From positions 7,502,001 through 7,566,000 of the forward strand of contig NZ_CP061281.1 of NCBI RefSeq assembly GCF_014621695.1: a stretch of 64,000 bases of DNA, written 5' to 3'. The DNA comes from Streptomyces xanthii (GTDB taxonomy: Bacteria; Actinomycetota; Actinomycetes; Streptomycetales; Streptomycetaceae). Below, piece by piece: positions 1 to 7,455 of the stretch. The translations under genes and the position numbers were made by a program. Every line of letters begins with the position of its first letter. The first letter of the stretch is position 1. The notes under the pieces are model-generated. The model was not told the DNA's origin and searched no databases. It worked only from the letters and a program-made list of their open reading frames with translations.

Positions 1-198
1 CACTGGGCCCTCCTCGGCCCCGGAACATCCCTCCGCGTCACCCCCTACGACCTCGAAGCCGCAACCACCCGACTGACCCGCGACTCCACCTACCCCGACA
101 TCACCGCCTGGTCCGCCTACTACCTGCACGCCCGAGCCACGGACACGGACGCCTTGACGGCTTTCGCGCCGCGCGACGGACGCGACGGCGCCCCGTGA
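1..198 (+). CDS. C-terminal end of an unidentified protein (cut by window start)
   Basis: An open frame runs from the first base to TGA at 196-198 and gives about 65 residues beginning HWALLGPGTSLRV. Codon usage is typical of the neighbourhood (G/C at third positions), so it looks like the genuine end of a gene that begins outside the window. The visible part holds a short hydrophilic segment with WSAYYLHARA and an Arg/Asp-rich tail. I do not recognise the family and no function is proposed. Confidence 0.5.
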   Translation, partial: HWALLGPGTSLRVTPYDLEAATTRLTRDSTYPDITAWSAYYLHARATDTDALTAFAPRDGRDGAP

Positions 199-246
199 CC
201 CTTCGTCGGGGGATCACGGGTGCCGTCCCGTTCGGTATACCGTTTG

Positions 247-1467
247 ATGATGTTGGACAGACGCACTCATGATCTGACCGACGGCGCCCCGGGTGTCCCG
301 TCGGTCTGGCGCGCTCGGGGGATGCCCGCGCTGCTCGGGTCGACCGGGCTCGGGTTCGCCGGTGTCTCGCTGCTGATGCCGGTCGCCCCGCTCTGGGTGC
401 TCGAGGGTGGGGCCGACGAGTTGGGGGCCGGTGTCGTCAACGCCGTGATGATGCTCTGCACCGTGGTCGCCCAACTCCTCGTCGGGCGAGCCCTGCGGCG
501 TAACGGCTGGCGTCGGACACTCGTGCTCGGGGCCGTGCTGCTCGGAGCGCCCGCGCCGGCCCACCTCCTCACCGACGACGTGCGCGCGGTGACGGCGCTC
601 GCGGCGATACGCGGCCTCGGCTTCGGGATCATCACCGTGTGCGGTGCCATGGGCGTCGCCGCGCTCGTCGAGCCGGCGCGCCGCGGCCGCGCGGTCGGAG
701 CCTATGGACTCGCCATCGCGGCACCTCAGTTCCTGCTCATCCCCGTCGCGCCCTGGCTCGCCGAAAGCGTCGGGTACGGGCTGGTGTTCATCGCCGCCGC
801 CATTCCCCTGCTCGCCATCGTGCTCGCTCCCTCGGTGGCCCGCGCCCTGCACACCCATGACCGCCCCGTCGCGGATGGCGGTCCGTCCGGTCCGCCACCC
901 GACCACGCCCATCTGCGCCGCGCTCTGACCGGGCCGATCGCCGCACTGCTCGCGATCACCTCGGCCGGCGGCGCCGTCATCACCTTCACCCCGAACCTCG
1001 CCCCCGGCCCGGCGGTCGTGGTCGTGGCGCTCCTGGCGTTCACCGGGGCCTCGGCGTTCTGCCGCTGGGCCTTCGGTGGGTTCGCGGACCGGCGCGGCGC
1101 GGCCCCGGCCATCGCACCCCTCCTCCTGCTCGGCGCCGCCGGACTCACCGCGATCGGCGCCGGAACGGCCAGTGACTCGGAGGCCTTCGCCGGCGCACTG
1201 CTGATCGGCGGCATGCTCACGCTGGGCGTCGCCTACGGAGGCCTGCAGAACCTCACCCTCGTACACGCCTTCACTGCCGCGGGGGAGGACGCGCGGTCCA
1301 CGGTCGGCACGGCCTGGAACGTCGGCTTCGACGCCGGCACCGGACTCGGCGCGCTCGCGGCCGGCGCGGTCGCCGCCTCGACCTCCTACACCCTCGCCTA
1401 CGCCGCCCTCGCCACCGTCACCGCTCTCGTGGGACTGGCCTGGATCGCGGCCGGCCGGAGGGGCTGA
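247..1467 (+). CDS. MFS transporter
   Basis: A membrane protein of about 400 residues with alternating hydrophobic segments typical of a 12-helix major facilitator, probably a drug or metabolite exporter. The N-half contains GLGFAGVSLLMPVAPLW followed by a loop with VGRALRRNGWRR, a recognisable variant of the MFS motif A loop; a hydrophilic central loop (HTHDRPVADGG) separates the two halves. ATG codons lie at 247 and 250; an in-frame GTG at 220 would add nine residues and has a GGGGG stretch upstream. I prefer the ATG because TATACC at 236-241 would suit a leaderless -10. The palindrome CGGTATACCG (233-242) sits on that site and could be an operator. The substrate cannot be told from sequence. 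Confidence 0.85.
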   Translation: MMLDRRTHDLTDGAPGVPSVWRARGMPALLGSTGLGFAGVSLLMPVAPLWVLEGGADELGAGVVNAVMMLCTVVAQLLVGRALRRNGWRRTLVLGAVLLGAPAPAHLLTDDVRAVTALAAIRGLGFGIITVCGAMGVAALVEPARRGRAVGAYGLAIAAPQFLLIPVAPWLAESVGYGLVFIAAAIPLLAIVLAPSVARALHTHDRPVADGGPSGPPPDHAHLRRALTGPIAALLAITSAGGAVITFTPNLAPGPAVVVVALLAFTGASAFCRWAFGGFADRRGAAPAIAPLLLLGAAGLTAIGAGTASDSEAFAGALLIGGMLTLGVAYGGLQNLTLVHAFTAAGEDARSTVGTAWNVGFDAGTGLGALAAGAVAASTSYTLAYAALATVTALVGLAWIAAGRRG

Positions 1468-1536
1468 GGGGAGGGTTCGCAGCCCGCGCGATTAGTGTCG
1501 GGGGTGCGAGGCCGACACGAAGACGAGGAGTGCCCG

Positions 1537-2109
1537 GTGCCGGAGCTGATCGATCACCTGGAGAGCCGGCTCGGACGCATGGCCGGCGCCTGGTCGACAC
1601 GTGACGGCGCGCCGGCCGGCACTCCGCAGGTGGCGGCGTTCCGGGACGGCCGGCTCGAGCGGGTGCAGGCGTTCACCACGATCGGGCTGTCGCGGACGCC
1701 GTTGCGGTCACCGGACTCCGATCGCCACTACCACCTGGAACTCCTTGCCTGCGACTACGTGCAGGACAGCGAGGACTACGGCCCGCTGCCCGCCGTCGTG
1801 GAGTTCGTGGCCGAGCGCATGGTGGAGTCGGGGCACGCGGTCCTGCGCGGGGACGTGATCCCGCTGCCGGTTCCGCTCCCGGGGGGAAGCAAGACGGCTC
1901 TCTATGCCGCGCTGCCGGTCTGCTTCGACGACGCGTTCGCCTCCGTGACGATCGAGAACGGCAGCGAGGTCGCGATCGTCTGGCTCGTTCCCCTCACGTC
2001 CGCCGAGGCCGACTTCGTCCGGGCCAGGGGCTGGCAGGAATTCGAGCAGGCGCTCGTGGCCCAGGACCCGGACCTTCTCGACATCGGCCGCGCGGGCCTG
2101 GACCTGTGA
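1537..2109 (+). CDS. Suppressor of fused (SUFU) domain protein
   Basis: About 190 residues. The segments YGPLPAVVEFVAERM, VIPLPVPLPGGSKTALYAALP and the C-terminal IVWLVPLTSAEADFVRARGWQEFEQAL match the SUFU domain pattern, in which a glycine-rich loop precedes LYAALP and a final WxxFE helix closes the fold. In animals SUFU restrains Hedgehog signalling; bacterial members have no settled role and are sometimes linked to polymorphic-toxin immunity. No toxin gene is adjacent here. GTG at 1537 is chosen because GAGGAG lies just upstream; an in-frame GTG at 1495 would add 14 poorly supported residues. It stands alone between an MFS gene and a convergent VOC gene. Confidence 0.75.
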   Translation: MPELIDHLESRLGRMAGAWSTRDGAPAGTPQVAAFRDGRLERVQAFTTIGLSRTPLRSPDSDRHYHLELLACDYVQDSEDYGPLPAVVEFVAERMVESGHAVLRGDVIPLPVPLPGGSKTALYAALPVCFDDAFASVTIENGSEVAIVWLVPLTSAEADFVRARGWQEFEQALVAQDPDLLDIGRAGLDL

Positions 2110-2142
2110 CGACTCCGCCCTGTTCGGCTCGCACGGGTTCCG

Positions 2143-2484
2143 TCACTTCGATTCGCCGCCGAAACTGATCTCGTTGCCGTCCGCGTCCCGGTAGACGACC
2201 TTGGTCACGCCACCGGCGTAGGTCTCGCGGCTCACCGGCTCGATGCCCCGCTGAGCGGCCCCGGCCACTCGTTCGCCGAGGTCGTCGACGAACGACAGCA
2301 CCAGGGCGTTCCCCGCCCGTTGCGTGTCCTCCACGATGTAGACGTGCCGGTGCTCCGCCACTTCCCACACCGCCTCGATGTCGTTCGGCTGCATCGACGG
2401 CGGGGCGCCGAAGAGCCGCTCGTACCAGGGCAGGGCCACGGCGTAATCGGTGACAGGGATCCCTGCGAAGAGGTCCAGTGCCAT
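2143..2484 (-). CDS. VOC superfamily (glyoxalase/bleomycin-resistance-like) protein
   Basis: A 113-residue single-module vicinal-oxygen-chelate protein. It has the usual beta-alpha-beta-beta-beta layout: FAGIPVTDYAVALPWYERLFGAPP at the start, AEHRHVYIVEDTQRAGNALVLSFVDDL in the middle, and the terminal VVYRDADGNEISFG, which is the classic last strand of the family. Family members are metal-dependent lyases, dioxygenases or antibiotic-binding proteins; the substrate here is unknown. GGAGGA precedes the ATG by about seven bases. It is divergent from the small cysteine-containing gene starting at 2600, so the 115-bp gap should hold both promoters. Confidence 0.85.
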   Translation of the reverse strand: MALDLFAGIPVTDYAVALPWYERLFGAPPSMQPNDIEAVWEVAEHRHVYIVEDTQRAGNALVLSFVDDLGERVAGAAQRGIEPVSRETYAGGVTKVVYRDADGNEISFGGESK

Positions 2485-2599
2485 GTCGTCGTCCTCCAGG
2501 GGAAGTCGATCGGGTGTCTCTGTCCGCGTCTGTGTACGTGGGTTGGCTACGGTGACCAGTGATCAGCTGTCGACCCGTCAGAGAGTGAGAGCACCCCCG

Positions 2600-2851
2600 A
2601 TGATGCCGCCCTTCTGTCCTATATGTCGTGTCCCGTACCAGCTTTCGGACTTCGCGTACGAGGACTTCACCCTTGTGTACTTCAAGGCCACGACGACGTA
2701 TCCGGACGACTGGGCCGGTCACCCGGAGAACTGCGAGTGGTTCTGCCCCACGCACCTTCCGCTCACGGAGGGGCTGACGGACCTGCCGGCGAGGGAAGCG
2801 ATGAAGCTCATCCAGGCGAGGCTCCGTGACGCGACGGAGCGGGGCGCGTAG
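2600..2851 (+). CDS. Small Cys-rich hypothetical protein
   Basis: An 83-residue protein starting MMPPFCPICRVPYQ, followed later by CEWFCPTH. The CPIC and CxxxCPTH clusters could form a four-cysteine or Cys/His zinc site, although the spacing between pairs (about 45 residues) is long. The C-terminus is a charged helix (AREAMKLIQARLRDATERGA). Two consecutive ATGs at 2600 and 2603 follow the purine run GAGAGTGAGAGC. An upstream in-frame extension to 2450 would overlap the divergent VOC gene and is rejected. I do not know the family. Confidence 0.6.
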   Translation: MMPPFCPICRVPYQLSDFAYEDFTLVYFKATTTYPDDWAGHPENCEWFCPTHLPLTEGLTDLPAREAMKLIQARLRDATERGA

Positions 2852-2887
2852 GAGTGGCGCGCGGGACGACCTGAGCGCCTGCGGGTG

Positions 2888-3837
2888 TCAGGTCCGGCGG
2901 TGGCTGCCGGGGCGTGGGCGTTCGTCCCGCCCGGGCGCGGAGGGCCGGAACGCGGAGAACCGGTCGTCGGCGTACGCGTTCCCGTTGTGGCGGGCCTGCC
3001 CCGGCATGCCGGCGGGCTGCGTGGAACGCTCGCGCCGCGCCAGGGACGGCACGTCCACACTGAGGCGTTCCGAGGGCGAAGCCGCCCGGTCCGGGTGGGG
3101 CCCATCACCATCAGCGGGTCGAACATCACGATGGCGCCCGCGATGACGAGGAAGGCCAGGGGGCCGATGAGCATCGGGACGAGCATGTCGAAGGACGAGC
3201 TGGTGATGAAAGCGGAGGTGCCGCCCGAGTGCAGGTGGACCTTCAGGGCGGCCATGCCGGTGTAGTGCATGCCGGTCACCGCGACGCCCATGATCAGGCT
3301 CGCGCCCAGGCTCCAGGCGAGGCCCTTGTCCTGAACCGCCGCCCACAGTGCCGCGGTCGCGGCCACGACGGCGATGACCAGCGACAGCGCGACGGTGGAG
3401 GTCTCGTAGTCGAGCGAGGCCCCGCGTACGGTCATGGCGGCCATGCCCATGTAGTGCATGCCGCCGACTCCCAGGCCGGTGATGACGCCGCCGGCCAGGA
3501 GCGCCGGCACGGTCGGACCCTGGAAACCGACGATGAACACGCCCACGCTGACCACGGCGATGGCCACGACCAGACTGGCGTAGGTCATCGTCCACTCGAA
3601 CTCGACGGGCGCGCCGACGACGCTGAAGCCCATCATCGCGATGAAGTGCATCGTCCAGATGCCCGAGCCGATGGCCCCGGCGCCGAGCGCCAGCCAGGCA
3701 GGGCGGCGCCGTGAGCGGTCGAACCTGAGGGAACGGGTCGTGCAGCGCAGCCCCAGGGCGCTGCCGAAGTACGCCATGGCGTACCCGACGGCGGGTGTCA
3801 CTGCCCCGTAAGTGAACCCGTCGATGGTGCCTTCCAT
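2888..3837 (-). CDS. MHYT-domain membrane sensor, apparent frameshift near 3100
   Basis: The first ~245 residues form a seven-helix MHYT domain with the three expected repeats: MHFIAM (residue ~63), GGMHYMGM and TGMHYTGM. Such domains are proposed to sense O2, NO or CO through a metal bound by the conserved Met/His pairs. After FDPLMVMGP the frame becomes arginine/proline-rich and would run antisense across the 2600-2851 gene to 2719. The alternative frame instead gives a plausible end (SERLSVDVPSLARRERS ... DDRFSAFRPSAPG) with stop at 2888. One extra C in the CCCC run (minus strand, near 3097-3103) would join the two. I therefore end the gene at 2888 with a -1 frameshift or sequencing error. 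Start is ATG at 3837. Confidence 0.8.
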
Positions 3838-4145
3838 GAGAAGCGCAGCCTTCCTGGCCGATATGGAGGGACGAGGAAGGTCAGCCCCCGTCCGCGTTGT
3901 GGCAACTGCCGTGAGAGCCCGTGCAGTTGGTGGTGCGGCGAGGAGTATGGCAGCGGGTCGGCTCGTCCGGGGTCACGAAGTCGCCACGGGTGGGCCACAC
4001 TTCCCGCACGCGCGGGAGGGCCCGCGCCCTCACACGCGCCGTCGACGCGCCTCGTGCAGTGGGATCGACACGTCGCCGGCCGTCGTCCGCCCGGGCCGGG
4101 TGCCGTTCCCCGCAGGGCGGCCCGGACGCGGGCATGATGGAGGGC
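3838..4145. other. Divergent promoter region, no gene seen
   Basis: About 300 bases separate the divergent MHYT gene and the SCO6745-type gene. No credible coding frame is present. An inverted repeat CAACTGC (3903-3909) / GCAGTTG (3923-3929), with a 13-base spacer, lies upstream of the MHYT gene and could be an operator. CATGAT at 4133-4138 lies 7 nt before the ATG at 4146 and could be a leaderless -10. Confidence 0.4.
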
Positions 4146-4973
4146 ATGACCCCGATCGCCCGCCGCATGTACGAGCTCCTGGAACCCCTCTGTCTGGTCA
4201 CGTTCTTCGCCGAGGAGTGCAACCAGGAGCTCGCCGCGCTCGGCCACCGCACCTACTGGGACGGCTACTTCGCCAGTCGCGCCGCTCCCCTGGGACGGGT
4301 CCCGGCGCAGGTCGTGCACGCGGCGTTCTACAACTTCGCCGACGGGGAGGTCGCACGGCACATCCCCCGCGCCTGGGAGACGATCCCGCCCGAGGAGTCA
4401 CTCGCCGCGCGCGAACGGGGCAGCGCGGCCTCGCTGCGACGCATCCTCGGCGCCGAACTGGCCGGCTCCCCGGGCCTGGTGCGCGCCGCCGACCTGACCG
4501 CCGAAGCCGCCAGGAGCGCGCCCACGGAAGGCCGCGTCATGTACGCCGCCATGCGCACCGTCCCCGTGCCCGAGGACCCGGTCGCCCGGCTGTGGCACTG
4601 TGCGACCGTGCTGCGCGAACACCGCGGCGACGGGCACATCGCAGCTCTGCTGAGCGAGCGCATCGGCGGTACGGAGGCGCATGTGCTGTCCGCGCTGGAG
4701 CAGGGCATCCATCCGCCGGAGTCCTTCGGCCGCATCCACCACCTCCCGAAGGAGCGGCTGGCCGCGGTCATGGACGGGCTGCGCGAGCGCGGGATCGTCG
4801 ACGCGGACGGGTATTTCACCGACGCGGGCCGCGCCACCAAGCAGCGCATCGAAGCACTCACCGACGACCTCGCCGCCGCACCGTACGAGGCGCTCGCGCC
4901 CGCCGATCTCGCCGAGTTGATCGCAGTGCTGGAGCCCATCTCGGCGAAAGTGGTCGCTGCCGGGTCGCGGTGA
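4146..4973 (+). CDS. SCO6745-family helical protein
   Basis: A 275-residue protein close in style to the Streptomyces SCO6745 family: N-terminal MTPIARRMYELLEPLCLVTFFAEE, the pattern LGHRTYWDGYFASRAAPLG, and a C-terminal MarR-like segment (LPKERLAAVMDGLRERGIVDADGYFTDAGRATKQRIEALTDDL) that resembles a winged-helix wing. The family has no experimentally firm role; the C-terminal half suggests DNA or ligand binding. ATG codons at 4134, 4137 and 4146 are all possible; 4146 is preferred because CATGAT lies 7 nt upstream. The neighbouring MHYT gene is divergent and the hydrolase downstream is convergent, so it is probably a single-gene unit. Confidence 0.7.
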   Translation: MTPIARRMYELLEPLCLVTFFAEECNQELAALGHRTYWDGYFASRAAPLGRVPAQVVHAAFYNFADGEVARHIPRAWETIPPEESLAARERGSAASLRRILGAELAGSPGLVRAADLTAEAARSAPTEGRVMYAAMRTVPVPEDPVARLWHCATVLREHRGDGHIAALLSERIGGTEAHVLSALEQGIHPPESFGRIHHLPKERLAAVMDGLRERGIVDADGYFTDAGRATKQRIEALTDDLAAAPYEALAPADLAELIAVLEPISAKVVAAGSR

Positions 4974-5006
4974 GCAGCGGTGCGGCGTGGCCCGGCAGGA
5001 GGCGTC

Positions 5007-5798
5007 TCATGAGTGCCGACGGCAGAAATCTCGTACGGCTCGGTTGAAGTCCTCGGGCCGTTCGAGGTTGCTGAGGTGTCCTGCGCCGGGGACGACGACG
5101 AGTTCGGCTTCCGGGATCGCGGCCTGGAACTGCCGGGCGACGGTGAGCGGGGAGCGTACGTCCTGTTCGCCCCACAGCAGGAGGGCCGGCACCGAGACGG
5201 TGGGCAGGAGGTCCCGCTGGTCGGCCTCGGCCATGAGGGCCAGTTGTGCCCGCAGGGTGTCCGGCCGTGCGGCCGCGGCCATCGCGTCGAGCAGCGGAAC
5301 GTACGGGGCGGGCGGCGCACCCGCGAACAGTCCCGGTACGGCGATCGCCGGGGACCCGGTCGGTGGCGCGTCGAGCATGCGGCGCACGCCTGCCACGCGG
5401 GCCGCTACCTCTTCGGTGGGCAGGGAGCCCTTCCAGCCGGCGTAGGTGTCGGCGAGGACCAGGGTGCGGACGAGGTCCGGATGGTGGCGGTAGAACTCCA
5501 GGGCGACGGTGCCGCCCCAGGAGAGCCCCGCGACGTGGGCGGGACCGAGGCGCAATGACCTCACGAGCGCGGCCAGGCAGTGCGCGTAGTCCGCGAGAGT
5601 GAAGGCGGCGGGCAGGTCGCCGGAGCGTCCCGTGCCGGGTTCGTCCCACGCCACGACCGTGAACACGTCGGCCAGCGCGTCGAGTTGAGGCGTCCACGCG
5701 CGGGCGTCGTCGCCCGCGCCGTGCAGCAGGACCAGGAGCGGCCCGGCCCCCGCACGGTCGTACGCGAGGGGCAGCCCGTCGGCCCGCACGGTCGCCAT
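5007..5798 (-). CDS. Alpha/beta hydrolase
   Basis: A 263-residue hydrolase of the classic fold. The oxyanion HG is in LLVLLHGAGDDAR, the nucleophile elbow is GLSWGG, the acid probably lies in LLLWGEQDVRSPL, and the catalytic His is in VPGAGHLSNLERPEDFN near the C-terminus. The whole sequence resembles 3-oxoadipate enol-lactonase and haloperoxidase-type esterases; the actual substrate is not predictable. TAGCCT six bases before the ATG suggests a leaderless transcript. Immediately upstream on the other strand is the remnant of a TetR gene, which may once have regulated it. Confidence 0.85.
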   Translation of the reverse strand: MATVRADGLPLAYDRAGAGPLLVLLHGAGDDARAWTPQLDALADVFTVVAWDEPGTGRSGDLPAAFTLADYAHCLAALVRSLRLGPAHVAGLSWGGTVALEFYRHHPDLVRTLVLADTYAGWKGSLPTEEVAARVAGVRRMLDAPPTGSPAIAVPGLFAGAPPAPYVPLLDAMAAAARPDTLRAQLALMAEADQRDLLPTVSVPALLLWGEQDVRSPLTVARQFQAAIPEAELVVVPGAGHLSNLERPEDFNRAVRDFCRRHS

Positions 5799-5833
5799 GT
5801 CACCAGGCTAGGCCCGCCCGCCGGCACTGTCGA

Positions 5834-6026
5834 GGCACGGTCCACGCCGCAGGTGCCGGCCGCCGGCTCCTGGAGCGGGCCCAGGAGGCCGGAGAGGTAC
5901 GAGGCGACATCACGGCCACCCGGGCTGTACGCCACGATCGCGGCGGCGGCCTGGGCCCACGAACACACCCCGCAGGAGACGGACCAGGTCCTGACCGTCC
6001 TCATCGACGGCCTCCGGACCCGCTAG
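5834..6026 (+). pseudogene. C-terminal remnant of a TetR-family regulator
   Basis: Two frames together spell the end of a TetR ligand-binding domain. In the first frame GRRLLERAQEAGEVRGDITA (about 5858-5917) matches the usual helix 8 region; then a one-base shift is needed to read LYATIAAAAWAHEHTPQE followed by TDQVLTVLIDGLRTR and TAG at 6024-6026, the usual final helices. No DNA-binding domain or start lies upstream, because the divergent hydrolase begins at 5798. It therefore looks like a 5'-deleted, frameshifted gene. The end overlaps the convergent hypothetical gene by four bases. Confidence 0.65.
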
Positions 6027-6241
6027 GCCTCCATCTCGCCCTCCTCCTCGACGGTGATCAGCCGGACGGCGGGTGCCGAGACCAGTTGGACACGCGGGAC
6101 ACCCGGCACACGGATGGTGACGAAACCGCCCTCGATCGCGAAGTCGACCCCCGTGACACGGCTGACCCGCCGTCCGTCGGCGCTGAAGACCGCGTAGCCG
6201 GTGACCAGATCGATCGTGCCCTTGCGCCACTGACGGCTCAT
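6023..6241 (-). CDS. Small hypothetical protein, cotranscribed with AhpD-like gene
   Basis: A 72-residue protein with a basic N-terminus (MSRQWRKGTIDLVTGYAVFSADGRRVSRVTG) and short alternating hydrophobic stretches (FAIEGGFVTIRVPGVPRVQLVSAPAVRLITV) that suggest a small beta-rich fold, then an acidic EEEGEMEA tail. Its ATG overlaps the stop of the preceding carboxymuconolactone-decarboxylase-like gene (ATGA at 6238-6241), which implies translational coupling and a shared operon. I do not recognise the family. Confidence 0.6.
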   Translation of the reverse strand: MSRQWRKGTIDLVTGYAVFSADGRRVSRVTGVDFAIEGGFVTIRVPGVPRVQLVSAPAVRLITVEEEGEMEA

Positions 6242-6759
6242 GCCGACACCTCCGGGAAGTCGAGCTCGGGCCGGGCCAGGTGATTGAAGTGATTGGACAG
6301 GGTGTTCAGCGCGACATGGGCGACGATCTCGCCGAGCTCGGCATCGCTCACCCCGTGCTCCCGGGCGCCGTCCAGCACGGCGTCCTCGACCCGGCCGCCC
6401 GTGCGCACCACCTCACGGGCGATCCGCAGCACGGCATCGGCGTGCGCGTCCCCGTCGTCGGCGCCCTCGCGCGTACGGAGCAGCTCCTCGTCGCTCAGCC
6501 CCAGCTTGCGGCCCCGCAGCGTGTGGGCGCTCACGCAGTACGTGCAGTGATTCTCCTGGGCGACCAGGAGGGCGAGCTGCTCGCGGAGCCGGGCGGACAG
6601 TACTCCGCGACCGAGGTGATCACGCAGCGCCAGGTAACCGGCGAGCGCGGCCGGGGAGTTGGCGAGGGTTGCGTACAGGTTGGGCACCCGGCCGAGCTGT
6701 CGGCGGGTCTGGTCGAGAAGTCCTGACGGGTCGTCGGTGAGCTGTGGCATGCGCGGCAC
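6238..6759 (-). CDS. Carboxymuconolactone decarboxylase / AhpD-like protein
   Basis: A 173-residue all-helical AhpD-like protein. The segment ENHCTYCVSAH carries the CxxCxxxH redox centre of peroxidase-type members of the family, so an alkylhydroperoxidase or disulphide-reductase role is more likely than decarboxylation. The ending HVALNTLSNHFNHLARPELDFPEV is typical. GTG at 6759 is placed four bases from GGAGG; ATG at 6750 is the alternative. It diverges from a TetR gene and the intervening DNA carries two copies of a TetR-like operator, so induction by relief of that repressor is the simplest model. The gene overlaps the next ORF by four bases. Confidence 0.88.
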   Translation of the reverse strand: MPRMPQLTDDPSGLLDQTRRQLGRVPNLYATLANSPAALAGYLALRDHLGRGVLSARLREQLALLVAQENHCTYCVSAHTLRGRKLGLSDEELLRTREGADDGDAHADAVLRIAREVVRTGGRVEDAVLDGAREHGVSDAELGEIVAHVALNTLSNHFNHLARPELDFPEVSA

Positions 6760-6772
6760 GAGTCCTCCAGAT

Positions 6773-6788
6773 GGTACCGATCGGTTCC
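6773..6788. promoter_or_regulatory. TetR-type operator, copy 1
   Basis: GGTACCGATCGGTTCC is a near-perfect 16-bp palindrome (one mismatched pair) with the ACCGATCGGT core common in TetR operators. It lies between the divergent AhpD-like and TetR genes. A second copy starts 34 bp away. Confidence 0.65.
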
Positions 6789-6806
6789 AATCCCTTGTGC
6801 CGAGAC

Positions 6807-6822
6807 GGTACTGATCGGTTCC
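6807..6822. promoter_or_regulatory. TetR-type operator, copy 2
   Basis: GGTACTGATCGGTTCC differs from the copy at 6773 by one base. It lies 32 bp before the TetR start codon and probably overlaps that gene's promoter, consistent with autoregulation. Confidence 0.65.
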
Positions 6823-6854
6823 ATCTCCGTCAAGATCCGGCTACCCTGGCCCCC

Positions 6855-7403
6855 ATGGCCACCCACGCACGCGAACGCCTCCTCGACACCGCCGAGGAAC
6901 TCTTCTACGCCGAAGGCATCCGCGCCGTCGGCATCGAGCGCATCGTGGCCGAGTCCGGCGTCGGCCGCGCCTCCCTCTACCGCCACTTCGCCGGCAAGGA
7001 CGAGCTCGTCGTGGCCGTCCTCCAGCGCCGCGACCAGGCCTGGCGCACCTGGCTCGCCGAACGCGTGGGCGCCCTCGGCGGCCACCCCCTGGACATCTTC
7101 GAAGCCCTCACCGAACGCTTCGCCAATCCCGACTTCCGCGGCTGCGCCTTCATCAACACCATGGCGGAGACCGCAGACACCGACAGTGCGGCCTACCGCG
7201 CCGCCGCCGCACACAAAGAACGTGTCACCGCCTACGTCGCCGACCTGCTCGCGCAGAACGGATGCGCGGAGCCCGAGACCCTCGCACGGCGCTTCGTCCT
7301 CCTCATGGACGGCGCGATCGTCACAGCGCTGCGCGAACGCACCACGGCCCCCGCGACAGAGGCCCGCGCGGTCGCGGCGGCCATGCTGGCCGCCGCGAGC
7401 TGA
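6855..7403 (+). CDS. TetR/AcrR family transcriptional regulator
   Basis: A 182-residue repressor. The N-terminal helix-turn-helix is clear (RERLLDTAEELFYAEGIRAVGIERIVAESGVGRASLYRHFAGKDELV); the remaining helices form the ligand pocket and contain FRGCAFINTMAE, typical of the TetR subgroup that controls oxidative or electrophile-response genes. ATG at 6855 is chosen because TACCCT lies seven bases upstream, the spacing of a leaderless promoter. It is divergent from the AhpD-like operon and two matching palindromes separate them, so it most likely represses both directions. A hydrolase follows 52 bp downstream and may be cotranscribed. Confidence 0.9.
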   Translation: MATHARERLLDTAEELFYAEGIRAVGIERIVAESGVGRASLYRHFAGKDELVVAVLQRRDQAWRTWLAERVGALGGHPLDIFEALTERFANPDFRGCAFINTMAETADTDSAAYRAAAAHKERVTAYVADLLAQNGCAEPETLARRFVLLMDGAIVTALRERTTAPATEARAVAAAMLAAAS

Positions 7404-7455
7404 ACCCGTCCGCCCGTCGCGCCCGGGCTGCCCCAGAACACCGGTGGAGGACCGC

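Noticed and set aside
214..1266. A long minus-strand frame opposite the MFS transporter
   Set aside because: It is Arg/Gly/Glu-rich low-complexity sequence with no family signal, the usual antisense artefact in high-GC DNA; the plus strand encodes a clear membrane protein.
2719..2887. Extended C-terminus of the MHYT gene
   Set aside because: It becomes Arg/Pro-rich, loses membrane character and overlaps the 2600-2851 gene antisense. The adjacent frame gives a better end at 2888.
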